The notes beneath the pieces are model-generated. The model was not told the DNA's origin. It worked only from the letters and a program-made list of their open reading frames with translations, and searched no databases. A program made the translations under genes and the position numbers. A stretch of 64,000 nt of DNA from Nectonema munidae. Taxonomy: Eukaryota; Nematomorpha; Nectonematoida; Nectonematidae. The first letter of the stretch is position 1; each line of letters opens with the position of its first letter. The DNA lies in contig JAUIRK010000894.1 of the NCBI GenBank assembly GCA_030549495.1, positions 992,001 to 1,056,000 on the forward strand, given 5' to 3'. This document shows positions 21,216 to 32,605 of the stretch, piece by piece.

Positions 21216-22000
21216 TTGAGATTATAATTCATTTTTGATTGTATAAGGGTTGGATAGATATAATTAAAATGGGTAGTATGAAAGCCTAAAAAATATAAAT
21301 TTATATAGGGTTTTCGATCGAGTAGGTTGGAAACTTGAAAAAATTTTCCGAGTAGTCGTCTCAAACGAAATTTGAATCCCATCACTGGGCGCAGATATGT
21401 ATTACTTTTAGGTAAATATATCTGTATATTATAAAGCAGATTAACGGAAAGAGAAGATTTTGGCATGCCTCAGGTAAAATGATTGTTCAATACCTTAATT
21501 CCTCTGTGAAACTGTTTAGATGCGCATTTGGAAGATGATCTTCTATCGATAAACCTTCCTTTCCTTTAATTTGGATGATAAATAAATATTTTATATTTGT
21601 GAACCATCTTGATGCAACATGAAAAATTAATTGTTTAAAAAATTTTTAGATTGAAAGAAAGTATTGTATTCAGGCTTAAGTATTATAGTGAACCCACATG
21701 AATCAATTTTATTTTTGTTTATTATGAAAAAAATTAATTTCTTAAAATTTGTATTTCTTTAAAATGAAATGAAAATTTATCAGCTAACTCATTGTTATTT
21801 ATATTTGATTCATCAACCGTTATTGTTACTTTCCTCTTGGGTCTCTCTACTTTTATCACTGAGATTAGTATTTTCCAATGTCTTCTAGAGTCATTTTCAA
21901 TGTATTGGAATATTTTTTCGAAATATTCAACCTTTGAGCACAAAATTAACCTTTATTAAATTTTTAACAAATTCTTGGACATTTCGTGTTGGGGGAGTAA
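21216..22000. other. Non-coding stretch
   Basis: No recognisable coding or repeat feature. It ends at a C-rich run (about 22,004-22,028) that marks the start of a long repeat region. Confidence 0.45.
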
Positions 22001-22033
22001 AATACCCCCCGTGCACACCCCCCCCCTCCCAGA

Positions 22034-22165
22034 CCTTTATTTTGAAGTTATTTATATTTGACATTGATTTCCAGCTTCAATCGATTTATGTGACTTTTCC
22101 GAAAATCGATAGCAAAATCTTTCGATATTAATTCTACGATAACTTGAAAATGGCTATATTTGTAT
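22034..22165 (+). repeat. Unit duplicated at 24,420-24,520
   Basis: Shares TTTATTTTGAAGTTATTTAT-like sequence, TATTTGACATTGATTT, CAATCGATTTAT-like sequence and ATAACTTGAAAATGG with 24,421-24,522 in the same orientation. The two copies flank the 150-bp array and copy C of the dispersed repeat. Confidence 0.6.
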
Positions 22166-22299
22166 AAAAAACTGTCAATCAAAATCAAAAATTAAAATTT
22201 TCAGCAAAATTTTGACATTATCAACACTTTATATATTTAATTTTTCAATAATCATGGCCACTTTTTATAAAATGTCAATCAAAATTTTGATTGATGAGA

Positions 22300-23500
22300 A
22301 ATCTATATCTAGATAAAAATTTTTGATACCTTCAAATTTTACATAAAATATATGTTTTTACTAAATTAGCCATGTCGGTTTCATTTCTGGACACATTTTT
22401 TATATTTAGGATTTGAGAATTGTTAATCAAATTTGCGATTTATTTCTAGAGAATTGTCATCTATAAATCAATTTTTTGAAGTTTTAGATAGAATTTAAGT
22501 TTTATACTGAAATCGGCCATTGCTAGTTTACATTTCTGGAAAATGATTTTACATTTAGGATTTGAAAAATCCTTATAAGTGCTAATTAAATTTTCGGTTT
22601 ACTTTTGAAAAATTGTCTCGAAAAACATTCATTCAAATTTTATATGAAATATATGTTATACTAAATCGGCCATGCTGGTTTCTGGACTCATTTTTTACGT
22701 TTAGGATGTGAAAATACCTATAAGTGTTAATCAAATTTGCGGTTTACTTCTGGAAAAATTGTCTTCAAGAAACATTCATTCAAATTTTACAATTAAATAT
22801 ATGTTTTTATCAAATCAATCATGCTAGTTTCATTTATGGACTCAATTTTTGCAGTTTGAGTTTAAAATCAATATAAGTCATAAATCAATGGATTTGCGTT
22901 TAGTTCTTTAAATTTGTTTCGTAAAATATTGATTCAAATTTTACATGAAATATTTTTTTATAGCAAATTAGATGGCATTATGATTTCAGTTTCTTGAACA
23001 CAGTTTTACGCATTTAGAGGTTTTACTGCTAGTGTCAGTCAAATTTTCGGTTTATGTCTGAAATCTATATCCCAATGTATTCTCTCTAATTTTACATGAA
23101 ATATTTTTTATACCAATTGGACCATGATAATTTTTATTTCTGAAATCATTTTTTGCATTTAGAGGTTTTAAATGTCTGAAAGTGTGAATCAAATGTTCGA
23201 TTTACGTCTAAAGTCTACATGAAATTTAAATAAAATATCTGTTTTTATGGCAAATGGAAGATGCTGGTTTCATTTTTGGACTCAGGGGGTTTCGCATTTA
23301 TGGTTTTAAAATATTTGAAAGCTTCAATAAGATTTGCGGTTTACTTCTAGATACTGCCTTCAAATATATTTTCAAAAAAAATAATATATCTCTTTCAAAT
23401 AATATATCTGTTTTTATAACAAATCGACTATGCTTATTTTATTTCTGTACCCTATTTTGGCTAATACGGTTAAAAAATATCTGGAAGTGGCTATTGAATT
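22300..23500 (+). repeat. Degenerate tandem array, unit about 150 bp, about eight copies
   Basis: A unit with CATGCTGGTTTCATTTCTGG, ACTCATTTTTTGCATTTAG, a variable link, TCAAATTTGCGGTTTACTTC and ATTCAAATTTTACATGAAAT recurs. Anchors fall at about 22,371, 22,518, 22,671, 22,820, 22,975, 23,122, 23,260 and 23,429, spacings of 138-169 bases. Copies are diverged by tens of percent, with the best-matching neighbours in the middle (22,500-22,950). Small open frames inside it are incidental. Confidence 0.8.
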
Positions 23501-23707
23501 AGTGATGTAGGCATGAATCAGTTCTCTAAATACTTTCTTCAATCATCTTGTGTATGAAATATTTATTTAAAAAAAACAAAACGTATTATAAAATCTTTTG
23601 AAGAATAGTATGAGAGAAAGAAGCAACCTTAAGAGAACATGTAATAAAAAAAATATGTAAAACTAATTGAAAAGAGAACGTGTGATCAAGAAAAATAATA
23701 AAAAATA

Positions 23708-24312
23708 TGTATCTCGACTAAATGGAAGATCTACCATGTTCTAATGAACTAGGAAGTGGTGTAATGATCTAATATTGGATGCTTCAAAAAAGATTTTGAC
23801 AGTGAAAAAGAAGTTCCTCTTTTACAAATGAAAAATCCTAGGATTACATTTATCATTTAACTAAAAATGGTAGGAAATCTGAAAATTTACATTAGTTCAG
23901 AGTTATCAAAACTGTCTCAGATGCCAATATTTGGAGATTAATTTTAAATCTAAATTGAATTTGTTCATCTTTTTCTCTTGCGTGAAAGCGAGCATCTTTT
24001 AGACTTTTTATAATTGAACAATGAACATCACGAATGACCCATCAGAAGAAAGACATTCGAACTAGGATTGGTTGACAAATATTCACGCTGAATATATCTT
24101 CATATCACCTGATAATAAAATACACGCTACTGATTTCAAAAAAACCTAAGATGATCAAGAAGATTCTTTAATCAGAATGCTTTCAGAGAAGAAAAAATTT
24201 GTTCAAAATTGAATAGCAAAATTACACACTGTATAAAGTATAGAAAAAATATATCGATAGCCAAAATGATGGACGCCATATCGAGATACCTAATTTACCG
24301 ACACACCAATTG
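23708..24312 (-). repeat. Dispersed repeat segment, copy C
   Basis: Reverse-oriented copy of the 10,039-13,164 segment. It is uninterrupted, so it shows what the locus looked like before the hAT insertion: CATGTTC, TTCCTAGTTCAT-like sequence and ATATTGGATGCTTC at one end, and TCAAGAAGATTCTTTAAT, ATATCGAGATACC and CACACCAAT at the other. It is flanked on both sides by the tandem-unit repeats, as copy A is on one side. Confidence 0.65.
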
Positions 24313-24419
24313 AAATATTTCAAAGTGAAATTATACACCTAAAGTTGTTTTTTTTTGTTCGGGGGAATTCCATTTAAATAAATTAAGAAAAATAGCTGCC
24401 AGTAAAATAGTGCAAGTAG

Positions 24420-24880
24420 ACTTTATTTTGAAGTTTTTATATTTGACATTGATTTACAGGTTTAATCGATTTATTGATTTCATAAAGATGAAAATCACGA
24501 TTAAATTCTAAATAACTTGAAAATGGGTATTCCATTAAAAAAATCAATATCACAATTGAATTCAGCATGTTTAAAAATGGGTATATATGTGTAAAATTTT
24601 AATATAATTACAAAGAGTTTCTTTTTGAGATGAGCTGTCATATAAATCAATTTTTTGACAGGTTTGATTGATTTTCATAAAAAATGAATATCACCATTGA
24701 ATTTAGCATACTTGAAAATGAGTATATATAAGTATTTAAAAAGTTCCTTTTTGAGATGAGCATTCAAATATAAATTAATTTTTGACATGTTTGATACAGA
24801 ATGAACAGTACTGAATTCAGCATATTTGAATTATATATTTAACATTAAAAATATTTATAAAAACTTATTAATATCTGAGA
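24420..24880 (+). repeat. Dispersed composite repeat, plus copy of the tandem-unit region
   Basis: Three or four degenerate units anchored by GAATTCAGCATG (24,558), GAATTTAGCATA (24,699) and GAATTCAGCATA (24,813), spacings 141 and 114 bases, each with GGGTATATAT-like and TTTTTGAGATGAGC-like blocks. The same arrangement, reversed, surrounds the Tigger at 7,200-9,842. Confidence 0.65.
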
Positions 24881-24974
24881 AAAATGGGGAGAGGGGCACT
24901 TTACGTCTCCAGTACTTGAGCGGACAAATTTGGCGCAGCAGTAATAGGGGTGTTGAAATTATAGAATAATTGTC

Positions 24975-25395
24975 TTTTTTTATTTTTTTTTATATAGTTT
25001 ATCCTTTATTTTAATCAATATTTGCTCATTAATCCATGGATTTTTACTATCTTTATATTTATTTTTCCTTAACTGATAAAAAAACAATTAACTATTTTTA
25101 TCTATAAAATTAGTGGCATTATTATTTTCAGTTTCTTTTAAAACATTCCAATTAACTTCATTTTAATAAGTTTGAAAACTCTTTGTAGTCAATTTTCTTT
25201 ATTTTATCTGTACTTTTTTTACCGTATTATTTATTTATATAAATTATCATTTAACAAGGGAAACCCAGCTGTTAAATTTTTCTTCGTGTTGTTTATGTAT
25301 ATAAAGTATCTTCTAACAGAAGAAAACCAGAATATTAATTATCGAAAAAGAACTATTAACTTTGTCAATATAAAAGCATAAAAAGTTAAATGGTA
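24975..25395 (-). pseudogene. LINE fragment, region between endonuclease and reverse transcriptase
   Basis: On the minus strand, conceptual pieces read KETENNNATNFIDKNS and KYKDSKNPWINEQILIKIKD, matching the conserved K-x-P-W-x-(N/D)-x-x-x block that follows the endonuclease in Jockey/CR1/L2-type LINEs. The nearby frame has several breaks. No catalytic motif is included. It lies downstream, on the same strand, of the separate LINE C-terminus at 25.64-25.93 kb. Confidence 0.6.
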
Positions 25396-25639
25396 CACTT
25401 TCAAAATTAAGTTTCAGTGAAGTGCTTAAATTTTTGTATATAAAATAGATAAACAGCAATCAAAACGTTGATTAAATTTTTTGCAATTTCTTTTAAGGCA
25501 AAATTTGCCACACCCCCTGAATTAAACAAAAAAATATCACGCTTACAAAATAATTAAAACATTAATATATTTGATTTTTAGAATTTAAATTGTGGGTGTC
25601 TAAAACATACCAAAATTAATCAAAAACCGAAGCTTTTGT

Positions 25640-25932
25640 AGTGTATGACACATAATGTTATAACATATATAAAGCAATAAAAGTATGAAATTCAGTAAAT
25701 TTATTTAAAAGGAGTAAATAGGGATTAAGTTGAGTAGGAAGAGTTGATATTCTGCAGGTAGTGGGTGAAGAGGGCGCATTTGAATTCGAGGATATTTGTG
25801 GGGTTTCTAAGTGATCTAGGCAGTGCATTGAAGAGGGAGGATGAGGTGGAGTAAAATATTTTGTCGAGGAGTTGATTTGGGTAGAGTATGTGATGTTCAT
25901 CAAAATGAAAGAATTTAGCAAGTTCGAAAATT
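25640..25932 (-). pseudogene. LINE ORF2 C-terminus
   Basis: In the frame ending with the stop near 25,725 the minus strand reads LLDKIFYSTSSSLFNALPRS, then LRNPTNILEFKCALFTHYLQ. This is the common LINE ORF2 end F-x-x-S-x-x-x-L-F-N-x-L-P-x-x-(I/L)-R ... F-K-x-x-L. The rest toward 25,640 would be a 3' untranslated region. An 87-residue open frame on the same strand is in a different phase and is incidental. Confidence 0.6.
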
Positions 25933-26405
25933 ATGAAGAAATTTAACGAAATTACTAGGAAATTTATTAAAGAAATTACAAAACTTACCTTACTTATAGA
26001 ACTTGAGTCTCTTATTCAGAAAAAAATATAATTTGGCTATATTTATATAATATATTTAATATTCTATATACATTTTTTTATATTTGAAAAAATGTTAAGA
26101 GTTTTGTTTTTTCCATTTCTGTTATATCGATATTTAAAGCTATGTCTATCCGAAGAAAAATATAAATAAAAATATTTTTTAATTTAAATTTTTCAGCGAA
26201 AAAAAACAAGTTTTTTGAATGTATATAATTTTAAATAGATAATGTATGTATATATGGTCGAGAAATAATTTGCAAAGAGAAAACAATAATGAAATAAAAT
26301 CAAATAAAAAATCAAAATTTTGTTTTAATTTTCGGCCATTACTAAAACATGCCGACACACCAATTTACATGCTGACAACTATTTGAAAGGATATAAAAAC
26401 TTGTT
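25933..26405. other. Non-coding stretch
   Basis: AT-rich, no recognisable feature. Confidence 0.45.
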
Positions 26406-26409
26406 TTAA

Positions 26410-26504
26410 TCCATTTACGACTAATGTTCCCAAAGAGAACGCAGGCGAATTCCTACTTTAAATGGAATTACTAAAGTCTTCTGCTTTGCTTGTTCTTAAA
26501 TGGG
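26410..26504 (+). mobile_element. piggyBac-like MITE, degraded copy 1
   Basis: The left end TCCATTTACGACTAATGTTC lies next to TTAA (26,406-26,409). The right end CTTAAATGGG is followed by a damaged TTAA (TCTAA). The interior has the family's AAGTCTTCTGCTTTGC block. It is shorter (about 95 bases) than the other four copies, which are 126-130 bases. Confidence 0.6.
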
Positions 26505-26509
26505 TCTAA

Positions 26510-28055
26510 AAAATTGGAAATGCTTCTAGAGATCAAAATATTTAAAAAAAAAATTGAACTTTTCTTAGTTAAAAAGATCTAAAAACTGTTTTTTTCTTTT
26601 TTTTGGGAGCGATTTTAATTCTAATTTCGTCCAAATCTGTAATGCATTTAAAGCGGTCATACTAATTTAAGACAACGATTTTGATAACACAATTTTTTGC
26701 AGTTAAAATCTTTAATTGATTTATTTCAAGGTATATTCTCGTTTTAAGATTGGTATGTATATCTTGAATCTGACTTCAGCGTGTATGATTAAAATTTGAA
26801 GGATTTAGGATCTTATCAACTGCAACACAACCATTTTCTATGATTTTAAGACAACAATTTCTTCGGCCATTTCTATTTTCAATATAATATGGCGATTTAT
26901 TTTCCTTCAATATTCATATAAATTTTATATTATTTTGAACATTTCTAGTTATATTCCAGAAGTTCATAGGTATATAAAATTTTTTGACAATCATATTTTT
27001 TGTTTATTCTAAACCTCATATAAATTTTATATTAGACTTACTAGTTATATTATAAAGTTATTATAAAATAAAAACTTTCGAAACCGATATTTTTGTTTTC
27101 TACAAGTTTTTAAAATTTTTAACATAAACAATGGGAAAAATTTATTTAACGCTTTTACACATTTTTGAAAGTATACGTTTAATTCAAGGGCGTAAACGAT
27201 AAAATTTTTTGGTAGGACGAGGAACGAAATTTCCATAAATTTTAATAATGAAATACACATTCCTATTTTTAAAAATTCAATTTTTTGAGGGGAGGGTGCG
27301 AGACGCTTTTTGCCCTCCTCTTTTAAAACATAAAATAAGGGGTTGTCGTTCACTCCGTTTCTTCTCATGTATGTGCAACCCTACTATAATTATGCTAAAA
27401 TAGCATTTATCTTTTGAAGTAACATCTTAAACTAGTTTAACAAAGTATAACTATCTTTTAACAATATAATCATAATTTTTTCTTTACTTACTGCAACGTT
27501 AAATTACACCTGATTGAAAAATAAGATTTAACTTCAAAACCATACAAAAGTATATCTTTTGTATGTAATTTTTATCACATTATAATTTTTGATTACTTAG
27601 AGAACAACACTATGAATATTTTAAGGTAATTGTTCTACATAAGAACAATTCAGGGGTAGTTTTTTCATGGAAACAGTGCTGCGTGTTTAGTTTAGATTGT
27701 CAAGTGAGCAAGGGTTAGTTAAGTTTCCTTAAATCTTTTAAAATTTCAATTGATGTGCTTTTAAAAATTGTTGATGTTCATATATCCTGAAAATAGGGCA
27801 CACATTTTGTCATATTTCAACAAACACAATATTCATGAATGTGAAATTTTTTGAATTTCCTATCTTTAAGAGTTTCAAAATTTATACTTTGATCGAAGTG
27901 AGCAATTCATGCTTTAACGTATAAGTTTTTCTTATTTACTCTATTTTGTGATTTTCATTTTAAATAAATTTAATCTTTTTTTTTCAATTTTTGAATATAT
28001 TATCTTTTGTTAAAACAACTATTGAGCAATCCTTCATAAAAATACTTTGATGTGA
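26510..28055. other. Non-coding stretch
   Basis: AT-rich sequence. An open frame at 27,045-27,368 on the minus strand has no domain and looks incidental. No repeats or RNA features were identified. Confidence 0.45.
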
Positions 28056-28463
28056 TCTTTTTTTTTTTTTTAAGATAAGATAAGACTTTATTCATGTTTG
28101 AAAAATGAAATGAACTAAACTTTCGTTTATGTGTTCACATGGGAAAAAAATCCCTCATCCGTTCAGCGGAGAAGTATAAATGAGTTGAAATAAGAAGCAT
28201 GAAAGGATGATAGACTCAAAAAAACCCATAATAAACAAAATGAAAAATAAAATAAAAACAGAATAATTTCAAGTTAGATACACACAGTCATAAAACATCA
28301 TTTGATAGTTAAATTCCATTCTTCAAGCAAAGGAAGCATATCTGGATGTAGAAGAGTTGATGAGTGGATATATGAAGAAAAAAAAAACGGCGAGATTCTA
28401 AAAAAAATACAAAGAAGAGGAAGCAAAAGAAAATCCAAAAATATTTAAAAAAAAAAAAATGTT

Positions 28464-28796
28464 TCAAATGAAATCAGTATAAGAAGGAAAAGAACTAACG
28501 AAACATGTATAGTTTATATTTTTTTTGAAGCTTTTAATATTTCTTAAATACCTAATATGTAAAGGAATGGAGTTCCATACGGCAATAGATTTTTTAAAAA
28601 AATGTTTGTTAAAAGAAGTATATTTATAACGTCTATTACGTAAATTATTCTTTGAGCGTAAATTATATTGATAAAAATGATTATTTTTTATATAATAAAT
28701 ATTGAAAATATTTTTACTATTAATTACTTTATAAACAAAAATACCTAATTGAAACTTACTAATTTCTCCTAGAGTAAGTATGTTATTATTAAACAC
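28464..28796 (-). pseudogene. LINE ORF2 C-terminal region
   Basis: 110 open residues containing LGEISKFQLGIFVYKVINSK, NLRSKNNLRNRRYKYTSFNK and KSIAVWNSIPLHIRYLRNIK followed by FKKNI. The W-N-x-(I/L)-P-x-x-(I/L)-R and F-K-K signature is the usual end of Jockey/CR1-type ORF2. It is the best-preserved part of the 28-31 kb LINE. Confidence 0.75.
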
Positions 28797-29429
28797 AACA
28801 CTATTATGGTTTTTATAATAATAAATTTAAAGGCACTCTTTGTTTATTTTGTAAAAGTTAAATTAAAACACATAAAAATAAATTACAATAAATTTAGAGA
28901 AAAGAGAATAATAAATAATCCTAGTTTGAAGGTTAAAATACGAATTTTAAACATAAGACCTAAAGCGATAGATACTTCTTAATTACATTGTCATACTTAA
29001 GTGAAATTCAATTTGGAATAAGAAATACCCTAAATATTTATAACAGAAGATTAGTTAATAAGTTACAATCTGTAGTGGAGAAACACTGATTTTTTTCCTC
29101 GTAAAAACTATATGTTCACTTTTATGAAAATTAATGCGTAAACTATTATTATATGCCAATTAGCGAAGAATTAAAAATATATTTAAAATATCGATATCAT
29201 TGAATAGATTTTTGTTTTTGTAGAATTACAATCATTGATATAAAAAAGTTAAAATTATTATTTTGTAGTTTAAAATGTCATGATATATAAAATAAAAAAA
29301 TGACCCTTGAGGACCCTATGAATGTATCTAAAATTCTAGAACTACTTCCATTAATTGTACAAATTGCTTTCTATTACAAATAACTACCAAGATATTTAAA
29401 AACTTACCCCTGAATCCATAGCACTTAAT

Positions 29430-29786
29430 TTATATAAAAATTTTACGATCTATTCTATCGAAAGCTTTAGAAAAGTCAAGAAAAAACAGATCTAAATTAC
29501 TATCAAAGACAAAATATAGTTTACTAAAAGAGATATAGTTGAAACACCTGACGAAAAAACTGACGTTCATTCAAAATTTCATGTAAGTTAATAAAATTTA
29601 TCATTCTATTAAAACAATTTTTTCGAAAATTTTACTAAAAAAAGGTAAAATGCTAATGGGCCTATAGTTTTCAATACTTTCAGGGTTACCAGATTTAAAT
29701 ATAGGAATAACCTTAGAAATTTTAAAATAATCAGGGATATATTCATCCTTTATAATTTTGTTGAATAATTGGTAAAGGTTATTCAA
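29430..29786 (-). pseudogene. LINE reverse transcriptase, N-terminal part
   Basis: The open part (29,786-29,601) reads IPDYFKISKVIPIFKSGNPE then NYRPISILPFFSKIFEKIV, the conserved start of LINE reverse transcriptases (K-x-x-x-V-x-P-x-x-K-x-G ... N-Y-R-P-I-S-x-L). Further on, near 29,430-29,480, LDFSKAFDRIDRKI gives motif A with its catalytic aspartate. The YADD motif is not preserved in readable form between here and 28,800. Confidence 0.8.
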
Positions 29787-29980
29787 AAAAATAATACAAT
29801 ATTTTTACCCAATTTGTTAGAAGACACCCATCCTATGAAGTAGATGCGTTAAATGTATTTGCAGTATAAAATATCATTAATGGAAATTTCATCAAAATAA
29901 AAAGTATATCAAGTACTGGGATTAAGTCAAAGTAGGCTTCATTTGTGATTAATTGAGTATTTGTAAAATAGTCATTAATT

Positions 29981-30268
29981 TCATCGAATAAAATGACAGT
30001 GATTGATTGGTTTCTTATCTAAAACTTCATTAATAAGTTTCCAGGTACTCTTCATATCAAATTTTGAGCTAGTGAACTTATTATAGTAAAACTTTTCTCT
30101 ACTTTCTTTTACTAGCTTATTATACCTATTTCGTATTTGTTTAAACTCATTCCATTTTGAAAGGTTTCGATATTTCAAGAAAGATTTATAAACTTTGTTT
30201 TTATACTTTCTAAGTAATCTTAATTCTGGTGTGAACCATTCATTTTTAACTTTGGGCTTCATTTTCAT
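29981..30268 (-). pseudogene. LINE ORF2 linker region
   Basis: 95 open residues with NEWFTPELRLLRKYKNKVYK and YNKLVKESREKFYYNKF, the W-F-x-x-E-x-x-x-x-x-x-x-K-(N/D)-x-x-Y-K and R-x-x-Y pattern between endonuclease and reverse transcriptase. It lies in the right order and strand between the two neighbouring pieces. Confidence 0.7.
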
Positions 30269-30548
30269 AAAAGGAAAAATTTTTTATAGATATAAGATAT
30301 TTTATCAATCAATACTTTACAGTACTCATTAGCATTCAAATTAATATCTATATACCAATCTTCATTCAACATAATTATAAAAATAAAATAATTTTTTGAA
30401 GACATGTTTCTGCATATAATATCGCTATCAGACTTTAAATTGTCAGTCAAATAAAAATTTTTGTAGAAAAAAAGTTGGGTAAATGATCCGAAATATCAAT
30501 TAAAATGTGCCAGAAAATGAATCCACAAAACTGAAATTAGTAAAAATA

Positions 30549-30980
30549 TTATCGATAAGTGTAGAACTCGTTTTTGTATTCGATATGACCGGAAATATTT
30601 AGGTGGAAACCAAACTCATGCATAAGATTTAAGAAAATACTGGAATGATGATTAATAATTTTAATATCCATATTTATATTGAAATCTCCAACAATAAAAA
30701 CCTTTTTATTGAAAAAATTAGTTTGATTCATTAATAGAGTAAACTCATCTATAAAAAAATCTATGTTGAAACTTGGAGGTCTATATATTATCAAAATTGT
30801 AAATAAAATTGGTTCCTTAACATCAATTATTAGATATTCAAATGAGGTAAAAGGGCTCCCAATGTTATTTGTATTATAATTAAATTTATCAATATAAGCT
30901 CTAAGACGATATATTATTTTTTTTGTGTTAAAAAAAACCATCGAGTCAATTAGAATATTAATTAGATTTTCTTTCTTCAT
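30549..30980 (-). pseudogene. LINE endonuclease (APE-like), C-terminal part
   Basis: 143 open residues containing FTILIIYRPPSFNIDFFIDE and VFIVGDFNINMD, the Y-R-P-P-S and G-D-F-N-x-x motifs of AP-type LINE endonucleases; the aspartate and asparagine of GDFN are active-site residues. The N-terminal part of the domain, with the (S/N)-E-T-W block, is not seen, in agreement with 5' truncation. Confidence 0.75.
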
Positions 30981-31336
30981 ATGAAAGTAAAAATATATTG
31001 GAGGTTTTTTTTAATATGAACATTTTTGGAGTTGGCATTTTTACATGCTACAAGGATGATTTTTCTTTATGTAATCCAAATTTTTATCTTTCTCGTTCCC
31101 ACCTTTAACGTTTCAAATTATAAAATATGTATGCGCTCTTATATACTTTTTTTTAAAATAAGATTTGAATTTTTTAAATTAAAATTATATTAAAACTAAT
31201 TCTTTTTTTATGTAGTTAGTCTTGATTTAGAAAGTCTACACTATGACTGGTATGCTTATGCTATATTCACGATGTGTTATACTTATAAGTTTTTTTAGAT
31301 TTCGTTTCAATTTTTCATTGTGAAAGGTGTAATGAT

Positions 31337-32096
31337 ATGTGTTTAGAAGGAGGTCTATCTTGCCTTATTTGTGGTAAGAAATTGCATTATTATTGCGAGG
31401 ACATGAATGAACAAGAATTTAGTTTTTTTGAAAAAAATTTAAACTTTATTTGTACAAAATGTAATATTATGAACTTTTCTTATTCATATCAATCCGCTTT
31501 AAAACGAATTGAACAAAGTGTGATGAGTTGGAAATGTTTGCCATTTACCAACTTTCTAGACCAAATCCAAATTACTGCAAAAAGGGAAAAAAAAATTTTA
31601 AGAAAAGAGAACATTATGTTCCATAATGAAATTACTCTATACATATCTGATGTTGATGAAGTATCCATGAAAATCATCAATTTTTACAAGTTAGGAAACG
31701 ATTTTGTATCTCTAAAGTCTAACTCAGACGGAAATTGTTTGTTTAATTCTGTTTCCAATTTTTTCTTTGATAATGAATCAAAATCTGTTCTTTTGAGAGT
31801 TTTGACATGTATAGGAATTAATTTCCAATTTTCATCTCTATGAAAATAAAGAGTTTGAAAAGGTCTGTGATATAAAGAATGCATTATTTGATGTGTGTTA
31901 TCTAGGTGGTTGGTCAAATATTTTTACTATTTGTGCATTGTCTACCGTTATTAACCTACCTATTAGATTAGTGTACCCTCCTTATAAAAGTTTTACCAAT
32001 CCAGCTCATCTTATTTTGAATGAAAAAATATATCCCTTGAATTATAATTTTAAAAAAAGTCCAAAAAGCAGTTTATATTTTATTCACTTGTACTGA
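31337..32096 (+). pseudogene. PHD-like finger and OTU domain part
   Basis: The first frame (31,337-31,843, 168 residues) starts MCLEGGLSCLICGKKLHYYC ... LNFICTKC, a PHD/RING-like C-x2-C, H-x2-C, C-x2-C cluster with one more Cys pair just upstream of the ATG, so the annotated start is probably too late. It ends with LKSNSDGNCLFNSVSNFFF, the D-G-N-C-L-F catalytic motif of OTU cysteine proteases. The frame then changes near 31,830 and the domain continues as FHLYENKEFEKV ... LGGWSNIFTICALSTVINLP ... LVYPPYKSF to 32,096, which fits the E-x-W-x-x-x-x-x-x-A-L-x-x-x-x-x-x-P-I core of this OTU group. OTU enzymes usually remove ubiquitin; whether this one did is unknown. Confidence 0.7.
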
Positions 32097-32116
32097 TTTT
32101 TCTACACTATCAACAA

Positions 32117-32605
32117 ATGTTCTTCCTAATCATTTTGTTACTGCATGTTATTCAAAATTCCCATGTCAATGTATCCTTTTCGCAAAAAACTATTGAGTCT
32201 GATTTATCGTATATTTCACGTATCATTAATAAAGACCATGATTATTATGCCTATTTTTCCAATAACACGGATGATTATTTTATTAATCTAAAAGATGAAT
32301 TTCTCTCTAAAAAGGATTGGTTTTTATTTATTAAAAAGAAATTAGTCTCATCACCTACACTTGTACCAACTGTCTTGAAACAAAATATTGCTTTTTTATT
32401 ACGTAAATCAGGTAATGTTAATAAATATATTGATGATTGTGGTGTTTGGTGTAAAAATTCTTTAAAAAAATGTTTTTGTTATTTCGACAATAAAGGGGAA
32501 ATTTCTATTCTCAGCAAAGTTAAAAGTTCAAGTAGTCTTCAACCTATCATTTTGAGAAGGTACTATTCTAGCTTAAAAAAGATACATCCTATAAAAGAAG
32601 AATAA
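32117..32605 (+). pseudogene. Middle part of the OTU/MULE protein
   Basis: 162 open residues with no named domain (PTLVPTVLKQNIAFLLRKSG ... WCKNSLKKCFCYFDNKGEIS). A following frame to about 32,880 reads RRISYFESFPSDDEIVNFIT ... CHGNSRFSHSTYIRT, where H-G-N-(S/A) and Y-x-R-T are conserved in proteins of this kind as I remember them (not checked). It links the OTU and MULE parts. Confidence 0.5.

Larger units (their letters stand above)
28059..31010 (-). mobile_element. LINE, nearly 3 kb, decayed, Jockey/CR1/L2-like
   Basis: Minus-strand non-LTR retrotransposon with the order endonuclease, linker, reverse transcriptase, C-terminus and 3' tail. The 3' end reads AATAAAGTCTTATCTTATCT then A-rich (28,059-28,090), a polyadenylation-like signal followed by a short CTTAT repeat. 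A stem GGGA/TCCC with a T-rich loop lies near 28,140-28,160. ORF1 and the start of the endonuclease are absent, so it is 5'-truncated. Many frameshifts and stops are spread along it. It is the longest LINE in the window. Confidence 0.8.

Noticed and set aside
22300-23500. CRISPR-like array
   Set aside because: Units are about 150 bases, diverged and without the short identical repeat and unique spacer pattern.
27045-27368. 107-residue minus-strand frame
   Set aside because: No domain and no supporting neighbours; may just be a chance open frame.
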